Shown here piece after piece: positions 14,248 through 22,404 of a DNA stretch of 37,128 bases (position 1 is the first letter of the stretch; each line of letters opens with the position of its first letter). The DNA lies in assembly GCA_052325345.1 (NCBI GenBank), contig JBKQVG010000198.1:1-37128 (forward strand), read 5' to 3'. Source of the DNA: JBEKYD01 sp052325345 (GTDB lineage Bacteria > Acidobacteriota > Terriglobia > Bryobacterales > Bryobacteraceae). The translations under genes were made by a program, and so were the position numbers. Below the pieces are notes generated by a model. That model saw nothing but the letters and a program-made list of their open reading frames with translations. It made no database searches and was not told the origin of the DNA.

Positions 14248-15450
14248 ATGGAAAGCAGCCCCGCACCTTCGATGCGCCGTTCCGTCTACCTCGACTATCA
14301 CGCCACTACGCCGGTGGATCCGCGCGTGCTGGAGGCCATGCTGCCGTATTTCAGCGAGCGGTTCGGCAATGCGGCGAGCCGCGGGCATCGATTCGGGTGG
14401 GAAGCGGAGAAGGCGGTGGAGCTGGCGCGGCGGCAGGTAGCGGCACTGGCCGGCGCCGATCCCAGGGAGATCGTTTTCACCAGCGGCGCCACCGAGTCCA
14501 ATAATCTTGCGCTGAAGGGAGCGGCCGAAGCCTATCGGAACCGCGGCGGCCACCTGGTAACCATGACGACCGAACACCGCGCCGTGCTCGACCCGGTGCG
14601 GCGCCTGGAGCGGCAGGGATGGCGCGTGACCGTGCTCGAGCCGGGCGCGGATGGCTTGCTCGATCCCCAGCGGCTGGCGGCGGCGATCGAGCCCTCCACC
14701 GTGCTCGTGAGCGTGATGCACGCCAATAACGAAATCGGGGTGGTCGAGCCGATAGCCGCGATTGGCGCGCTGTGCCGCGAGCGCGGCGTGCTGTACCATT
14801 GCGACGCAGCGCAATCCTTCGGCAAGATTCGGTTCGACGTCAATGCCGCCGTGGTGGACCTGGCGTCGCTTACGGCGCACAAGATTTGCGGGCCCAAGGG
14901 AGTGGGAGCCCTGTACGTGCGGCGGTGCGAAAGGCGGGTGGAACTGGCGCCGCAAATGGATGGCGGCGGGCACGAAGCCGGGATGCGCTCGGGTACGCTC
15001 AACGTGCCCGGAATTGTCGGGTTTGGAGCGGCCTGCGCCATCGCCGCGGAGGAAATGGCGGAAGAGGCCACGCGTGTGGCGGGACTGCGCGACCGGCTCC
15101 TGGCGCGGCTTTCGGCGCTCGACGGCATAGCCGTGAATGGGTCGCTCGAATCGCGGTTGCCGGGCAATCTGAACGCGCGTTTTGCTGGAATCGACGCCTC
15201 GGATCTGTTGACCGCATTGCCGGACGTGGCCGTTTCCACCGGTTCGGCCTGCTCTTCCGCCGTGCCCGAGCCGAGCCACGTCTTGCTCGCGATCGGTTTA
15301 TCCCGAGCCGAAGCGCGGTCTTCAATCCGCTTCGGGCTGGGACGGTTTCACAGCGAGGACGATATCGATTTCGCGGCGGGGAGAGTGGTGGAAGAAGTGA
15401 TGCGGCTGCGGGAGAGGCGGAATTGCGGATCGAACAGAAGTGTTCGATAA
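14248..15450 (+). CDS. Cysteine desulfurase (IscS/NifS type)
   Basis: About 400 residues, usual for IscS/NifS. This PLP enzyme takes sulfur from cysteine for Fe-S clusters and thiolated tRNA. Visible signs: YLDYHATTPVDPRVLEAM near the start, FTSGATESNNLALKG, TEHRAVLDP, MHANNEIGVVEPI, the Schiff-base Lys in LTAHKICGPKG (about K212), and the persulfide Cys in STGSACSSAVPEPSHVL (about C335). All catalytic residues are intact. GTG 14242 is an alternative start two codons earlier. It lies alone, without iscU; a link to SelB through selenium supply is possible but unsupported. Confidence 0.93.
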   Translation: MESSPAPSMRRSVYLDYHATTPVDPRVLEAMLPYFSERFGNAASRGHRFGWEAEKAVELARRQVAALAGADPREIVFTSGATESNNLALKGAAEAYRNRGGHLVTMTTEHRAVLDPVRRLERQGWRVTVLEPGADGLLDPQRLAAAIEPSTVLVSVMHANNEIGVVEPIAAIGALCRERGVLYHCDAAQSFGKIRFDVNAAVVDLASLTAHKICGPKGVGALYVRRCERRVELAPQMDGGGHEAGMRSGTLNVPGIVGFGAACAIAAEEMAEEATRVAGLRDRLLARLSALDGIAVNGSLESRLPGNLNARFAGIDASDLLTALPDVAVSTGSACSSAVPEPSHVLLAIGLSRAEARSSIRFGLGRFHSEDDIDFAAGRVVEEVMRLRERRNCGSNRSVR

Positions 15451-15468
15451 TCGAGGTTTCTTCGCAAG

Positions 15469-15655
15469 GTGAAAGCCGTCGCACGGCGTAAGAAGCTCGC
15501 GTACCGCTGGGTCCCGGAACGTGGCTCGGGCAGCCACGGCACGCTCTATGTTGGCGAACTGCTCACTATCGTGAAGGACCTGAAGAAGGAACTCGGCCCC
15601 GGCTTGCCTTTCCGACATGTGTAAGCAACTCGGCATTCGTAAGGAGGACTTGTAA
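15469..15655 (+). pseudogene. hicA: Frameshifted HicA-like toxin
   Basis: The frame from GTG 15469 gives 51 residues including the HicA signature GSGSHGTLYVGELLTIVKD and KKELGPGL, with the catalytic His in GSH. It then stops at 15622-15624. The next frame continues the family end as DMCKQLGIRKEDL and stops at 15653-15655, sharing one base with the hicB ATG. Deleting one C near 15606-15607 restores GLLSDMCKQLGI. The N-terminus also lacks a normal start: the in-frame stop of the cysteine desulfurase lies six codons upstream. So the toxin is probably inactive, unless the extra base is a sequencing error. Confidence 0.8.
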
Positions 15656-16092
15656 TGTTCACTGCCAGCTATCCCGCGAGTTTTCTACCCGAGAAGAACG
15701 CTAAAGGCTTTCACGTGCGGTTTCCGGACCTGCCCGAAGCGCTTACTGGAGGATCGAGTCTCGACGACACGCTGGTAGAGGCCGCCGACTGCTTGGCCGA
15801 AGCCCTTGCCGGACGGATCGCCCGCAGCGACGGAATCCCGGTGCCATCCAGGCTGAAGCGCGGCCAATATTCGGTCGGCGTTCCGCTCTACCTGGCGCCC
15901 AAGCTTGCGCTTTATCTGGCCATGCGCGAGGGCGGAATACGAAATACGGAGTTGGCAAAACGGCTTGGCGTCAGCGAGACGGTTGTCCGCCGTATGCTTG
16001 ACCCGAAGCACAACACCAAGCCAGCCAGGATTCAAGCCGCACTGGCAGCACTGGGCAAACGGATCGTAGTCAGATTCGAGGATGCAGCGTAA
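15655..16092 (+). CDS. hicB: HicB-type antitoxin with HTH domain
   Basis: 145 residues. The N-terminal partial RNase-H fold has the HicB pattern FHVRFPDLPEALTGGSSLDDTLVEAADCLAEAL (about 17-50), and the C-terminal HTH (about 95-130) has NTELAKRLGVSETVVRRMLDP. The HTH would bind the operon operator. The antitoxin appears intact although the paired toxin frame is broken. ATG shares a base with the hicA stop, so translation was coupled. A solitary antitoxin can persist as a regulator or as protection against other HicA proteins. Confidence 0.88.
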   Translation: MFTASYPASFLPEKNAKGFHVRFPDLPEALTGGSSLDDTLVEAADCLAEALAGRIARSDGIPVPSRLKRGQYSVGVPLYLAPKLALYLAMREGGIRNTELAKRLGVSETVVRRMLDPKHNTKPARIQAALAALGKRIVVRFEDAA

Positions 16093-16120
16093 AGACCGGC
16101 TCACTTTGGCCGCGGCCCGG

Positions 16121-16903
16121 TTAATCCCTGCCAAGCAGTCTTTGCTGGCGCTTCGAGACGGCCCGCAGCAGCGCTGCCGGGAGCAGCTTAGTGAGCAGGA
16201 CCACCAGTTTGTATTGCCAGCCGGGGACTACGATCGAGCGGCCGCGGTCGAAAGCTTCGAGCGACTTCGCCACCACGAAGTCCGCATCGAGCCACAGGAA
16301 CCCGGGAATGCGCCCGCGGTCGAAAGCCATGCGGTCGTGGAATTCGGTATGGGTGTAGCCGGGGCACAGGGCCTGCACGGTTACCGGCGAGCCGGCAAGT
16401 TCCAGCGACAACCCTTCGGCGAAGGCGTTCATCCAGCGCTTGGTGGCGCAGTAGCTGACGCTGCCCGGCGCGGCCAGGAATGCGGCCACCGACGATACCA
16501 GGATCACGCCTCCGCGGCCTCGCTCCACCATGCCCTCGAGCGCGGCACGCGTGAGCCGCAGCGGCGCGATAACGTGCAGGCGGTGCATTTCCTCCTGCAC
16601 TTCCACATCCGACTGGGAGAATTTACCCAGCGTGCCGAAGCCGGCGTTGTTCACCAGGATTTCCAGATCCGGGGCGGCGTAGATGCGCCGCTCGGCGGCG
16701 GAGAGCCCCTCCGGGGTGGTCAGGTCGGCGGCCAGGGTTTCGACGCGGACGCCGTGCTGCCAGTCGAGATCTTTCGCCAGCGCTTCCAAGCGGTCCAGGC
16801 GCCGCGCCACCAGCACAAGGTCGTACCCCTTGGCCGCCAGTTGTTTGGCGAACGCGGCGCCCAGCCCGCCGGACGCGCCGGTAATCAGAGCCAGTCCGGG
16901 CAT
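16121..16903 (-). CDS. SDR oxidoreductase (DltE-like)
   Basis: 260 residues. Rossmann fold with TGASGGLG (about 8-15) for NAD(P) binding, ADLTTPEG, NNAG (about 90-93) and the catalytic S...YxxxK set in SSVAAFLAAPGSVSYCATK. The Arg after the first strand (ARRLDR) favours NADP. The C-terminal 40 residues are hydrophobic and basic (WQYKLVVLLTKLLPAALLRAV), as in DltE-type SDRs that associate with membranes. It ends the minus-strand group RraA-SDR-DUF1080-SDR, with only 4 bases between its start and the DUF1080 stop. Substrate unknown. Confidence 0.86.
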   Translation of the reverse strand: MPGLALITGASGGLGAAFAKQLAAKGYDLVLVARRLDRLEALAKDLDWQHGVRVETLAADLTTPEGLSAAERRIYAAPDLEILVNNAGFGTLGKFSQSDVEVQEEMHRLHVIAPLRLTRAALEGMVERGRGGVILVSSVAAFLAAPGSVSYCATKRWMNAFAEGLSLELAGSPVTVQALCPGYTHTEFHDRMAFDRGRIPGFLWLDADFVVAKSLEAFDRGRSIVVPGWQYKLVVLLTKLLPAALLRAVSKRQQRLLGRD

Positions 16904-16907
16904 GGAA

Positions 16908-17720
16908 TCAATTCAACTCGCGGATTTTGAGGTTCTTGAACCACGCCTCGTCTTCATGGTTCTGGAGCGAAATCTGGCATTGTTTGCGCGGCTGCCGGAC
17001 CAGCAGGTTGTAGATGGGACTGCCCTCGCCCCAGCGCTTGGCCATGGCGGCAGCCACTTCGGGAGCGTTCAGGCCGGCGTCGACCACCTTCACGCCGTTC
17101 AGCCAGTGCTCGATGTGCTCGCCTTTCACGATCAGCCGCGAATGATTGAACTCGCCCACCGGCAGGGTGGCGTCTTTGAGAGGGGGAAAGATGTCGTACA
17201 GCGCGCCGGTCGAGTGCAGAGGTCCGCGGTGGACGGCGTCGGGATTGGCGGCGTTATCGGTGATTTGATACTCGAAACCCACCACGTACTCCTGCCCCTT
17301 GGCGGGCCGGTCGGTGCGCCGGTGGAGAGCTGAGTCGTTGGCCAGGTCTTCGAACTTGGGCTTGTGCTCGTTCAACAGCCAGATGCGGTCCTGGATGCGG
17401 TACTTCACACCGCTATTGCCGCGGGGGGAAATCTTCCAGTCGAAGTCGAATTCGAAATCGCCCCAGGTGCGCTGGGTGAACAGGTCTTCGTCGATTTTGG
17501 GATGCGGCGTGGCGCGCAGGCAACCATCGGCAATGGTGAAAGAGTCGCCCGGCGGAGATTTCTGAGTTGGGTCTTCCCAGCCGGCAAAGCTGTGCCCGTC
17601 AAAGAGCAGAATCCAGCCTTGGGCTTTTTCCTGGGGAGTAAGTTCATTGTCGGCGGCCCACAGAGGCGCGGCGGCGGCCAGGACGCAGGCCATGGCGCCG
17701 ATTGTCAGCAGTCTTGACAT
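16908..17720 (-). CDS. Secreted DUF1080 protein (3-keto-glycoside hydrolase type)
   Basis: 270 residues. Signal peptide 1-22 ending in LWAADNE. The concanavalin-like fold of DUF1080 follows with its usual marks: GWILLFDGHSFAGWED, SFTIADGCLRATPHP, FEFDFDWKISPRGNSGVKYRI, GALYDIFPPLKDA, FNHSRLIVKGEHIEHWLNG and a C-terminal QNHEDEAWFKNLKIREL. Members of this family cleave glycosides whose sugar has been oxidised at C3, or bind such sugars in the periplasm. I chose ATG 17720, which gives a clean signal peptide. Its place between SDR genes fits the keto-glycoside idea; the exact substrate is unknown. Confidence 0.88.
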   Translation of the reverse strand: MSRLLTIGAMACVLAAAAPLWAADNELTPQEKAQGWILLFDGHSFAGWEDPTQKSPPGDSFTIADGCLRATPHPKIDEDLFTQRTWGDFEFDFDWKISPRGNSGVKYRIQDRIWLLNEHKPKFEDLANDSALHRRTDRPAKGQEYVVGFEYQITDNAANPDAVHRGPLHSTGALYDIFPPLKDATLPVGEFNHSRLIVKGEHIEHWLNGVKVVDAGLNAPEVAAAMAKRWGEGSPIYNLLVRQPRKQCQISLQNHEDEAWFKNLKIRELN

Positions 17721-17753
17721 GGGTTTATTGTAGGACGGCGCGGGGGCATGCAT

Positions 17754-17781
17754 GACAGACCACAAAAAGCGGTGGTCTGTC
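17754..17781. terminator. Perfect hairpin between DUF1080 and SDR genes
   Basis: GACAGACCAC (17754-17763) pairs with GTGGTCTGTC (17772-17781), a perfect 10-base stem with an 8-base loop. It lies 5 bases after the stop of the minus-strand SDR and before the DUF1080 start, so it could lower read-through. No T-run follows on the minus strand. A smaller hairpin with a CAGACCA core is at 26660-26681, suggesting a repeat. Confidence 0.45.
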
Positions 17782-17785
17782 CCAC

Positions 17786-18574
17786 TCAGAAGCCGATGCT
17801 GGCGCCGCCATCCACGGGCAATACCACGCCGTTGACGAATCCGGCTTCGGCCGAGCACAGGTACACGGCCGCCCAGCCGATATCGGCGGGCTGGCCGAAG
17901 CGGCCCATCGGTGTTCGCCCCAGGATCTTGTCGCGGCGGGGCGCATCGCCGTCGAGGGCCTGGTGCAGCATGGGAGTTTCGATCCATCCGGGCGCGATGG
18001 CATTTACGCGAATTCCGGAGGGTCCCAGTTCGCAGGCGAGAGTGCGCACCAGGCCGAGGTAGGCCGACTTAGCCGCGGAGTAAGCCGCCACCATCGGCAT
18101 ACCGATCAGCGAAGCCATGGAAGCGATGAACAGGATACTGCCGTGACGGCGGCGCTGCATGCCGGGGACGACCGCGCGGGTCATGGCGAAGGCGCCGCGC
18201 ACGTGGGTATCGAGCACGGCCGCGAACTCCTCGTCGCTGGTGTCGGCAATCGCTTTCTTCAGGTGCACGCCGGCATTGTTCACCAGGATTCCGACCTCGC
18301 CCACTTGCCCGGCAACGCGATCGATCAGGCCGGCCGCCGCCGCCCCATCGGTGACATCGTGACGCAGCCAGTGCGCACCCGGCCCCAGAGTTCCGGCGGC
18401 TTCTCGCAACACTTCCTCGCGGCGCCCCACCAGCACCACCTGCGCGCCGGCGGCGCCGAGAGCCCGCGCAACCGCCAGTCCCAGGCCGCTACCGCCGCCG
18501 GTAATCAGCGCCGTTTCGCCGGCTAGGGAAAAAGGAGGGCGGGAGGCCTGTCCTGCTGTTTCAGAGGATGCCAT
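17786..18574 (-). CDS. SDR oxidoreductase (gluconate 5-dehydrogenase-like)
   Basis: 262 residues. TGGGSGLG (about 25-32) cofactor site, HDVTDG, NNAGVHLKKAI, the catalytic Ser in IASMASLIG, YSAAK with the Tyr/Lys pair, and the family end DIGWAAVYLCSAEAGFVNG then VDGGASIGF. The layout is that of sugar or polyol dehydrogenases. Its first 14 bases overlap the end of the RraA-like gene. Together with DUF1080 and the divergent glycosidase-like gene it may oxidise or reduce a sugar carbonyl. The cofactor preference cannot be fixed. Confidence 0.88.
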   Translation of the reverse strand: MASSETAGQASRPPFSLAGETALITGGGSGLGLAVARALGAAGAQVVLVGRREEVLREAAGTLGPGAHWLRHDVTDGAAAAGLIDRVAGQVGEVGILVNNAGVHLKKAIADTSDEEFAAVLDTHVRGAFAMTRAVVPGMQRRRHGSILFIASMASLIGMPMVAAYSAAKSAYLGLVRTLACELGPSGIRVNAIAPGWIETPMLHQALDGDAPRRDKILGRTPMGRFGQPADIGWAAVYLCSAEAGFVNGVVLPVDGGASIGF

Positions 18575-19238
18575 ATTTCGCGAACACCGCCGTGACGGGG
18601 GCGCCGGCCTCGATTTCCCGGCGAACGAGCTTTTCGCCGCGCGCCTTTTCGAGCGCCCGCTCGATGGCCTCGCGCTCGATCTCGCGCGGGATCACTACCA
18701 CGCCGTCCAGGTCTCCAAACACCAGGTCGCCGGGGTTGACGCGCACGCCTCCAATCTCCACCGGGCAGCGGAATTCCACCACGCGGGAACGCACGCCGGC
18801 ATCCTGGGCATAACGGCCGCGGCTGAAGACCGGCCAGTTTTGTTCGAGCACGCGCGGCGTATCGCGGTGGTAGCCGTCAATCACCGCGCCGGCGCCGCCG
18901 CGGGCGCGCGCCGCGGCGGTCAGGATCTCTCCCCACGCGGCGCAGCTCATCGATCCGCCGGTGGCCATGTAGATTTCCCCGGGACGAATGGCATCGAGAG
19001 CTTCGGTAAGCCTCCCGAACGGCGGGTGCTGCGGCCCCCAGGCATCCGCGATCTGCACCGGGAAGGCGCGCCCGGCGAGGCGGGTTTCAGGCGTCAAAGG
19101 CTGAATGGCTTGCGGCAGAAACTGGTGGGTGTAGCCGGCCTGATCGAGGATGTCGCCGATCACCGGAGTGTACAGGGTGGACAAGACTACGCGCAGCAAC
19201 TCGGCGTCGGCGGAATTTTCGGCGTGGGCACGATCCAT
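18561..19238 (-). CDS. RraA-like aldolase/decarboxylase family protein
   Basis: 225 residues. RraA/HMG-aldolase fold: STLYTPVIGDILDQAGYTHQFLP near the start, PFGRLTEALDAIRPGEIYMATGG, then the signature GGAGAVIDGYHRDTPRVLEQNWPVFSRG with the Asp and Arg that hold the metal and carboxylate, and VNPGDLVFGDLDGVVVIP. Members cleave or decarboxylate 4-hydroxy-2-oxo acids; others inhibit RNase E. Since the acidic metal site is kept and the neighbours are sugar-type enzymes, an aldolase is more likely. I chose ATG 19238; the frame extends upstream to 19325 but without family likeness. Confidence 0.83.
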   Translation of the reverse strand: MDRAHAENSADAELLRVVLSTLYTPVIGDILDQAGYTHQFLPQAIQPLTPETRLAGRAFPVQIADAWGPQHPPFGRLTEALDAIRPGEIYMATGGSMSCAAWGEILTAAARARGGAGAVIDGYHRDTPRVLEQNWPVFSRGRYAQDAGVRSRVVEFRCPVEIGGVRVNPGDLVFGDLDGVVVIPREIEREAIERALEKARGEKLVRREIEAGAPVTAVFAKYGIL

Positions 19239-19303
19239 GGCTGAACTTTCGACTGTACACCCTTGCGCTTCCATCTGCATAATGGATTGAGGCTGGAGTT
19301 CTT

Positions 19304-21946
19304 GTGACCCGGACGGCGACGACACTGTGTGCTGTGACTCTGTTTACCGCGGCGGCTTCGGCGGCGCCGCGCCTGGTGACCGATCCGGGCGCCACGCCGC
19401 GGGAACGCTACGGCATCGCGCGTCTGGAAGCCGCGCTGGCGGCGGCGCCGGAGAACGGCCGCGTCATCGTGGCGATTCGCTCTTCGCCGCTGCTGGCCGT
19501 TTATGGCGACCTGCCGCGGTTCGCTCCGGGCTTGCTCGAAGGGTTCCGGCTGAGACGCGCGGGAGACACTTGGATCGTGGCCGGCAGCGACGCTTCGGGC
19601 GTCCTGTACGGCTGCCTGGAGCTGGCGCGGATGGTTGCGGCCTCCGGTCATCTGCCGGCCTCGCTCGACCGGGTGGAACAGCCGGCGCTCAAGCTGCGCG
19701 GCACCTGCATTGGCATGCAGAAGACCGAGGTCACCTACGACGGCGCCATCTACGATTACCTCTACACGCCGCAGAATTTTCCCTTCTTCTACGACCGCAA
19801 GCTGTGGGAGCGCTACTTCGATTTTCTGGCCGACAACCGCATCAATAGCCTCTACCTGTGGAACGGCCATCCCTTCACTTCGCTGCTCGAGCTGCCGCGC
19901 TATCCGGACGCCAAGGAGCTGCCCGAAGAGCTGCTGCAGCGCAATATGCAAATGTTTCGCTGGCTGGCGGAAGAGGCCGACCGCCGCGGCATCTGGCTGA
20001 TTCAGGGCTTCTACAACATCCACATCTCGCACGCCCTGGCCAAAGCGCGCGGCCTGCCGTTTCACTACACCACGCCCGACGATTTCACCCGCGCCTACAC
20101 GCGCTATTGCATCTCCGAATTCATTCGCAGCTACCCCAACGTGGGGCTGATGACGACCCTGGGCGAGGCGCTGGCGCCGCGCTACGGGCCGGACTGGCTC
20201 ACTACCGCGATTTTGCCCGGCGTCAAAGACGGCCTGCGCGAGCTGGGCACGCCGGACCGGGAGCCTCCCGTGATTGTGCGCGCCCACGCCACCGATATCG
20301 AAGACGCGATGCGCGAGGCGCTGCCGCTCTATCGCAACATCTACACCATGTACAAGTGGAACGGCGAGTCGCTTACCTGGACCGACGTGCGCGGCGAAGT
20401 GCTGGCGATGCACGAAAAGCTGGTCCACCTAGGCAGCGAGCACATCGCCAACGTTCACCTGCTCTCCAACCTGGAACCCTTCCGCTGGGGATCGCCCGAA
20501 TTCGTCCAGGCCACGGTGAAATCCATGGCGCGGCACGGCATCGAAGGGCTGCACCTGTATCCGCTGCGCTACTGGGAATGGCCGGTTTCGGCCGACAATA
20601 CTTCGCCGCTGTTGTTACAGATCGACCGCGACTGGATCTGGTTCGAAACCTGGGGGCGCTACGCCTGGAATCCCGGCCGCGACCCGGGCGCCGAGCGCCA
20701 GTACTGGATCGGCCGCCTGGCCGAGAAGTACGGGACGCGCGAAGCCGGCGAAAAGATTTTGGAGGCCTATCAGTTTTCCGGCGTCTGCGCTCCCCGCCTG
20801 CTGCCCCGCATCGGCATTACGGAAGGAAATCGCCAGGCGTTTTCTCTCGGCATGCTCATGACGCAACTGATCGATCCGGAGCGCTACAATGCCCTGACGC
20901 TGCTCTGGACCGGCGACGCTCCGCCGGGCGAGCGGCTGAGCGATTGGGTGGAGCGGGAGTGGAAGCACCAGCCGCACGCCGGAGAAACGCCCATTGGCGT
21001 GGCGGAGGAGGTAGTGAAATCGTCCGCCGCGGCGGTCGCGGCGGCGGACGCGGCCGCGCCGCGCGTTACCCGCAACCGCGACGAGTTTCTGCGCTTCGCC
21101 AACGACATGCATTGCATCCACGCGCTGATGCAATACTACGACGCCAAAACGCGCGCGGCAGCCAGCGTGCTGCGCTACGGCTATAGCCACGACCCCAGGG
21201 ACCTGGAAGCCGCGCTGCCCTTGCTGCGGCGGAGCGTCGATTTTTATCGCGAGCTGGTGAAACTCACCGACACCACGTATCGGCAGGCCTGCAGCATTCA
21301 CTCCGCCTCGCGCCGCATCCCCTTTCTGGGCGCACCCGGCCGCTACACCCACTGGCGCGACTGTCTGCCGGAGTACGAAAAGGAACTGGCCACTTTCGAG
21401 CGAAACCTGCGGGCGGTGCGAACCTCCGCCGCGCCGGGAGCCGATCGCCAGGCCGCCGCCCTCGCCGCCGTGCCGCTGGGAGCGGTGGAAGGCGGCCAGA
21501 CGTTTCGGGTGGAACCGGGCGCCATGCTCTTCACCGACCTCGACGTCCGCATCGAAAACCTGGCCGGCGAGTTGCACGGCCTGACCGGTATCCGAATTTC
21601 CGCCGCCGAGGCGCAAAAGGAAGGCGCGCGCCTGGTAGTCGACCTGCCCCAACCCGCCCAGGTGCTGGTGGGATTTTTTCGCAGCTCGAAAAGGGGCGAG
21701 GCCGCCGCCCCACCCGCCGACGAATGGAACCCTACCTTCATGAATGGCCTCACCGCCGCCGGCCATCCCGGTTTCACCGTTTGGGCCCACGCACTTTCCG
21801 CCGGTAAGAACGAGCTGGATTTCGGCCGCGGCGAGTACGTGGTCCTCGGTTTCGTCCGGAGCACCGCGCGGTTGGAACCGCGCATGGTATTCTTCGGGCC
21901 CGGCGCCACCGTATCCGGCGCCGCTTTGGACTGGTTGTTTGAATAG
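19304..21946 (+). CDS. Secreted glycoside-hydrolase-like protein (GH20/GH67-like layout)
   Basis: 880 residues, GTG start with GGAG at 19295-19298. Signal peptide 1-20 (ending ASAAPR). A non-catalytic N-terminal domain of the hexosaminidase/glucuronidase type (about 22-120) includes TWIVAGSDASGVLYGCLELARMV. A TIM-barrel-like region follows (about 130-480): LKLRGTCIGMQ, YFDFLADNRINSLYLWNGHPF, EEADRRGIWLIQGFYNIH, YPNVGLMTTLGEAL and IYTMYKWNGESLTW, where the two Glu residues are candidate catalysts. A helical region (about 500-700) and a final beta domain complete it. The exact GH family is uncertain. It is divergent from the RraA/SDR/DUF1080 group. Confidence 0.72.
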   Translation: MTRTATTLCAVTLFTAAASAAPRLVTDPGATPRERYGIARLEAALAAAPENGRVIVAIRSSPLLAVYGDLPRFAPGLLEGFRLRRAGDTWIVAGSDASGVLYGCLELARMVAASGHLPASLDRVEQPALKLRGTCIGMQKTEVTYDGAIYDYLYTPQNFPFFYDRKLWERYFDFLADNRINSLYLWNGHPFTSLLELPRYPDAKELPEELLQRNMQMFRWLAEEADRRGIWLIQGFYNIHISHALAKARGLPFHYTTPDDFTRAYTRYCISEFIRSYPNVGLMTTLGEALAPRYGPDWLTTAILPGVKDGLRELGTPDREPPVIVRAHATDIEDAMREALPLYRNIYTMYKWNGESLTWTDVRGEVLAMHEKLVHLGSEHIANVHLLSNLEPFRWGSPEFVQATVKSMARHGIEGLHLYPLRYWEWPVSADNTSPLLLQIDRDWIWFETWGRYAWNPGRDPGAERQYWIGRLAEKYGTREAGEKILEAYQFSGVCAPRLLPRIGITEGNRQAFSLGMLMTQLIDPERYNALTLLWTGDAPPGERLSDWVEREWKHQPHAGETPIGVAEEVVKSSAAAVAAADAAAPRVTRNRDEFLRFANDMHCIHALMQYYDAKTRAAASVLRYGYSHDPRDLEAALPLLRRSVDFYRELVKLTDTTYRQACSIHSASRRIPFLGAPGRYTHWRDCLPEYEKELATFERNLRAVRTSAAPGADRQAAALAAVPLGAVEGGQTFRVEPGAMLFTDLDVRIENLAGELHGLTGIRISAAEAQKEGARLVVDLPQPAQVLVGFFRSSKRGEAAAPPADEWNPTFMNGLTAAGHPGFTVWAHALSAGKNELDFGRGEYVVLGFVRSTARLEPRMVFFGPGATVSGAALDWLFE

Positions 21947-22107
21947 CCCTGCCGGCCACGACTCGTGGCGATTCTCTACGATTTTACACCGACTTTAGTT
22001 AGCTGTTACTCATATCATTAGTTATAGGAAGGAGACCGCGCAACTAACAAAAGTTACTATTAGTTCTCTGTAGCCAACCTAATTCGCGCCAAATCGGAAC
22101 TGGGGTC

Positions 22108-22136
22108 TTGCAAGTGATGCGTATCTGCAGTCTAAT
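22108..22136 (+). promoter_or_regulatory. Candidate sigma70-type promoter of the Flp pilin gene
   Basis: TTGCAA (22108-22113), a 17-base spacer and TCTAAT (22131-22136). Start would fall near 22143, giving a very short leader holding the strong ribosome site GGAGGGAG (22143-22150). The upstream 21947-22107 is relatively AT-rich and otherwise empty. Confidence 0.4.
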
Positions 22137-22151
22137 GTGGGTGGAGGGAGC

Positions 22152-22346
22152 ATGCGGCGCTGGTTACAAACATTCTCGAGCGCGGAAAGCGGCCAGGACC
22201 TGATCGAGTATTCTCTTCTAATCGCATTCATCGCCCTTGCGACGGCAGCCGTGATGGCAAATGTACACACGTCTGTGAATGGGATCGTGGACACAACCAA
22301 CTCCAACCTGAGCGCCGCCGGTTCGGTTGCGAACGCGGGAGGCTGA
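22152..22346 (+). CDS. Flp/Fap-type pilin precursor
   Basis: 64 residues. The prepilin site is ESGQDLIEYSLL: cleavage after Gly14 leaves Glu at +5 and Tyr at +6, as in Flp pilins, followed by the hydrophobic assembly helix LLIAFIALATAAVMANV (about 21-38) and a short Ser/Asn-rich tail. A strong ribosome site (GGAGGGAG) fixes the start. Flp pilins build tad-type adhesive pili, but no tad/cpa assembly gene is present here, so this is an orphan pilin. Confidence 0.9.
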   Translation: MRRWLQTFSSAESGQDLIEYSLLIAFIALATAAVMANVHTSVNGIVDTTNSNLSAAGSVANAGG

Positions 22347-22404
22347 TCGCCCTACCGCGTCATCGGCTTTTCGGAGGAGCGCCATCGAAGTTAGAATAGG
22401 TTGA

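Noticed and set aside
22097..22120. Possible sigma54 promoter (GGGG...TTGC) before the pilin
   Set aside because: The GG to GC spacing is wrong for a -24/-12 promoter; a sigma70-like pair fits better.
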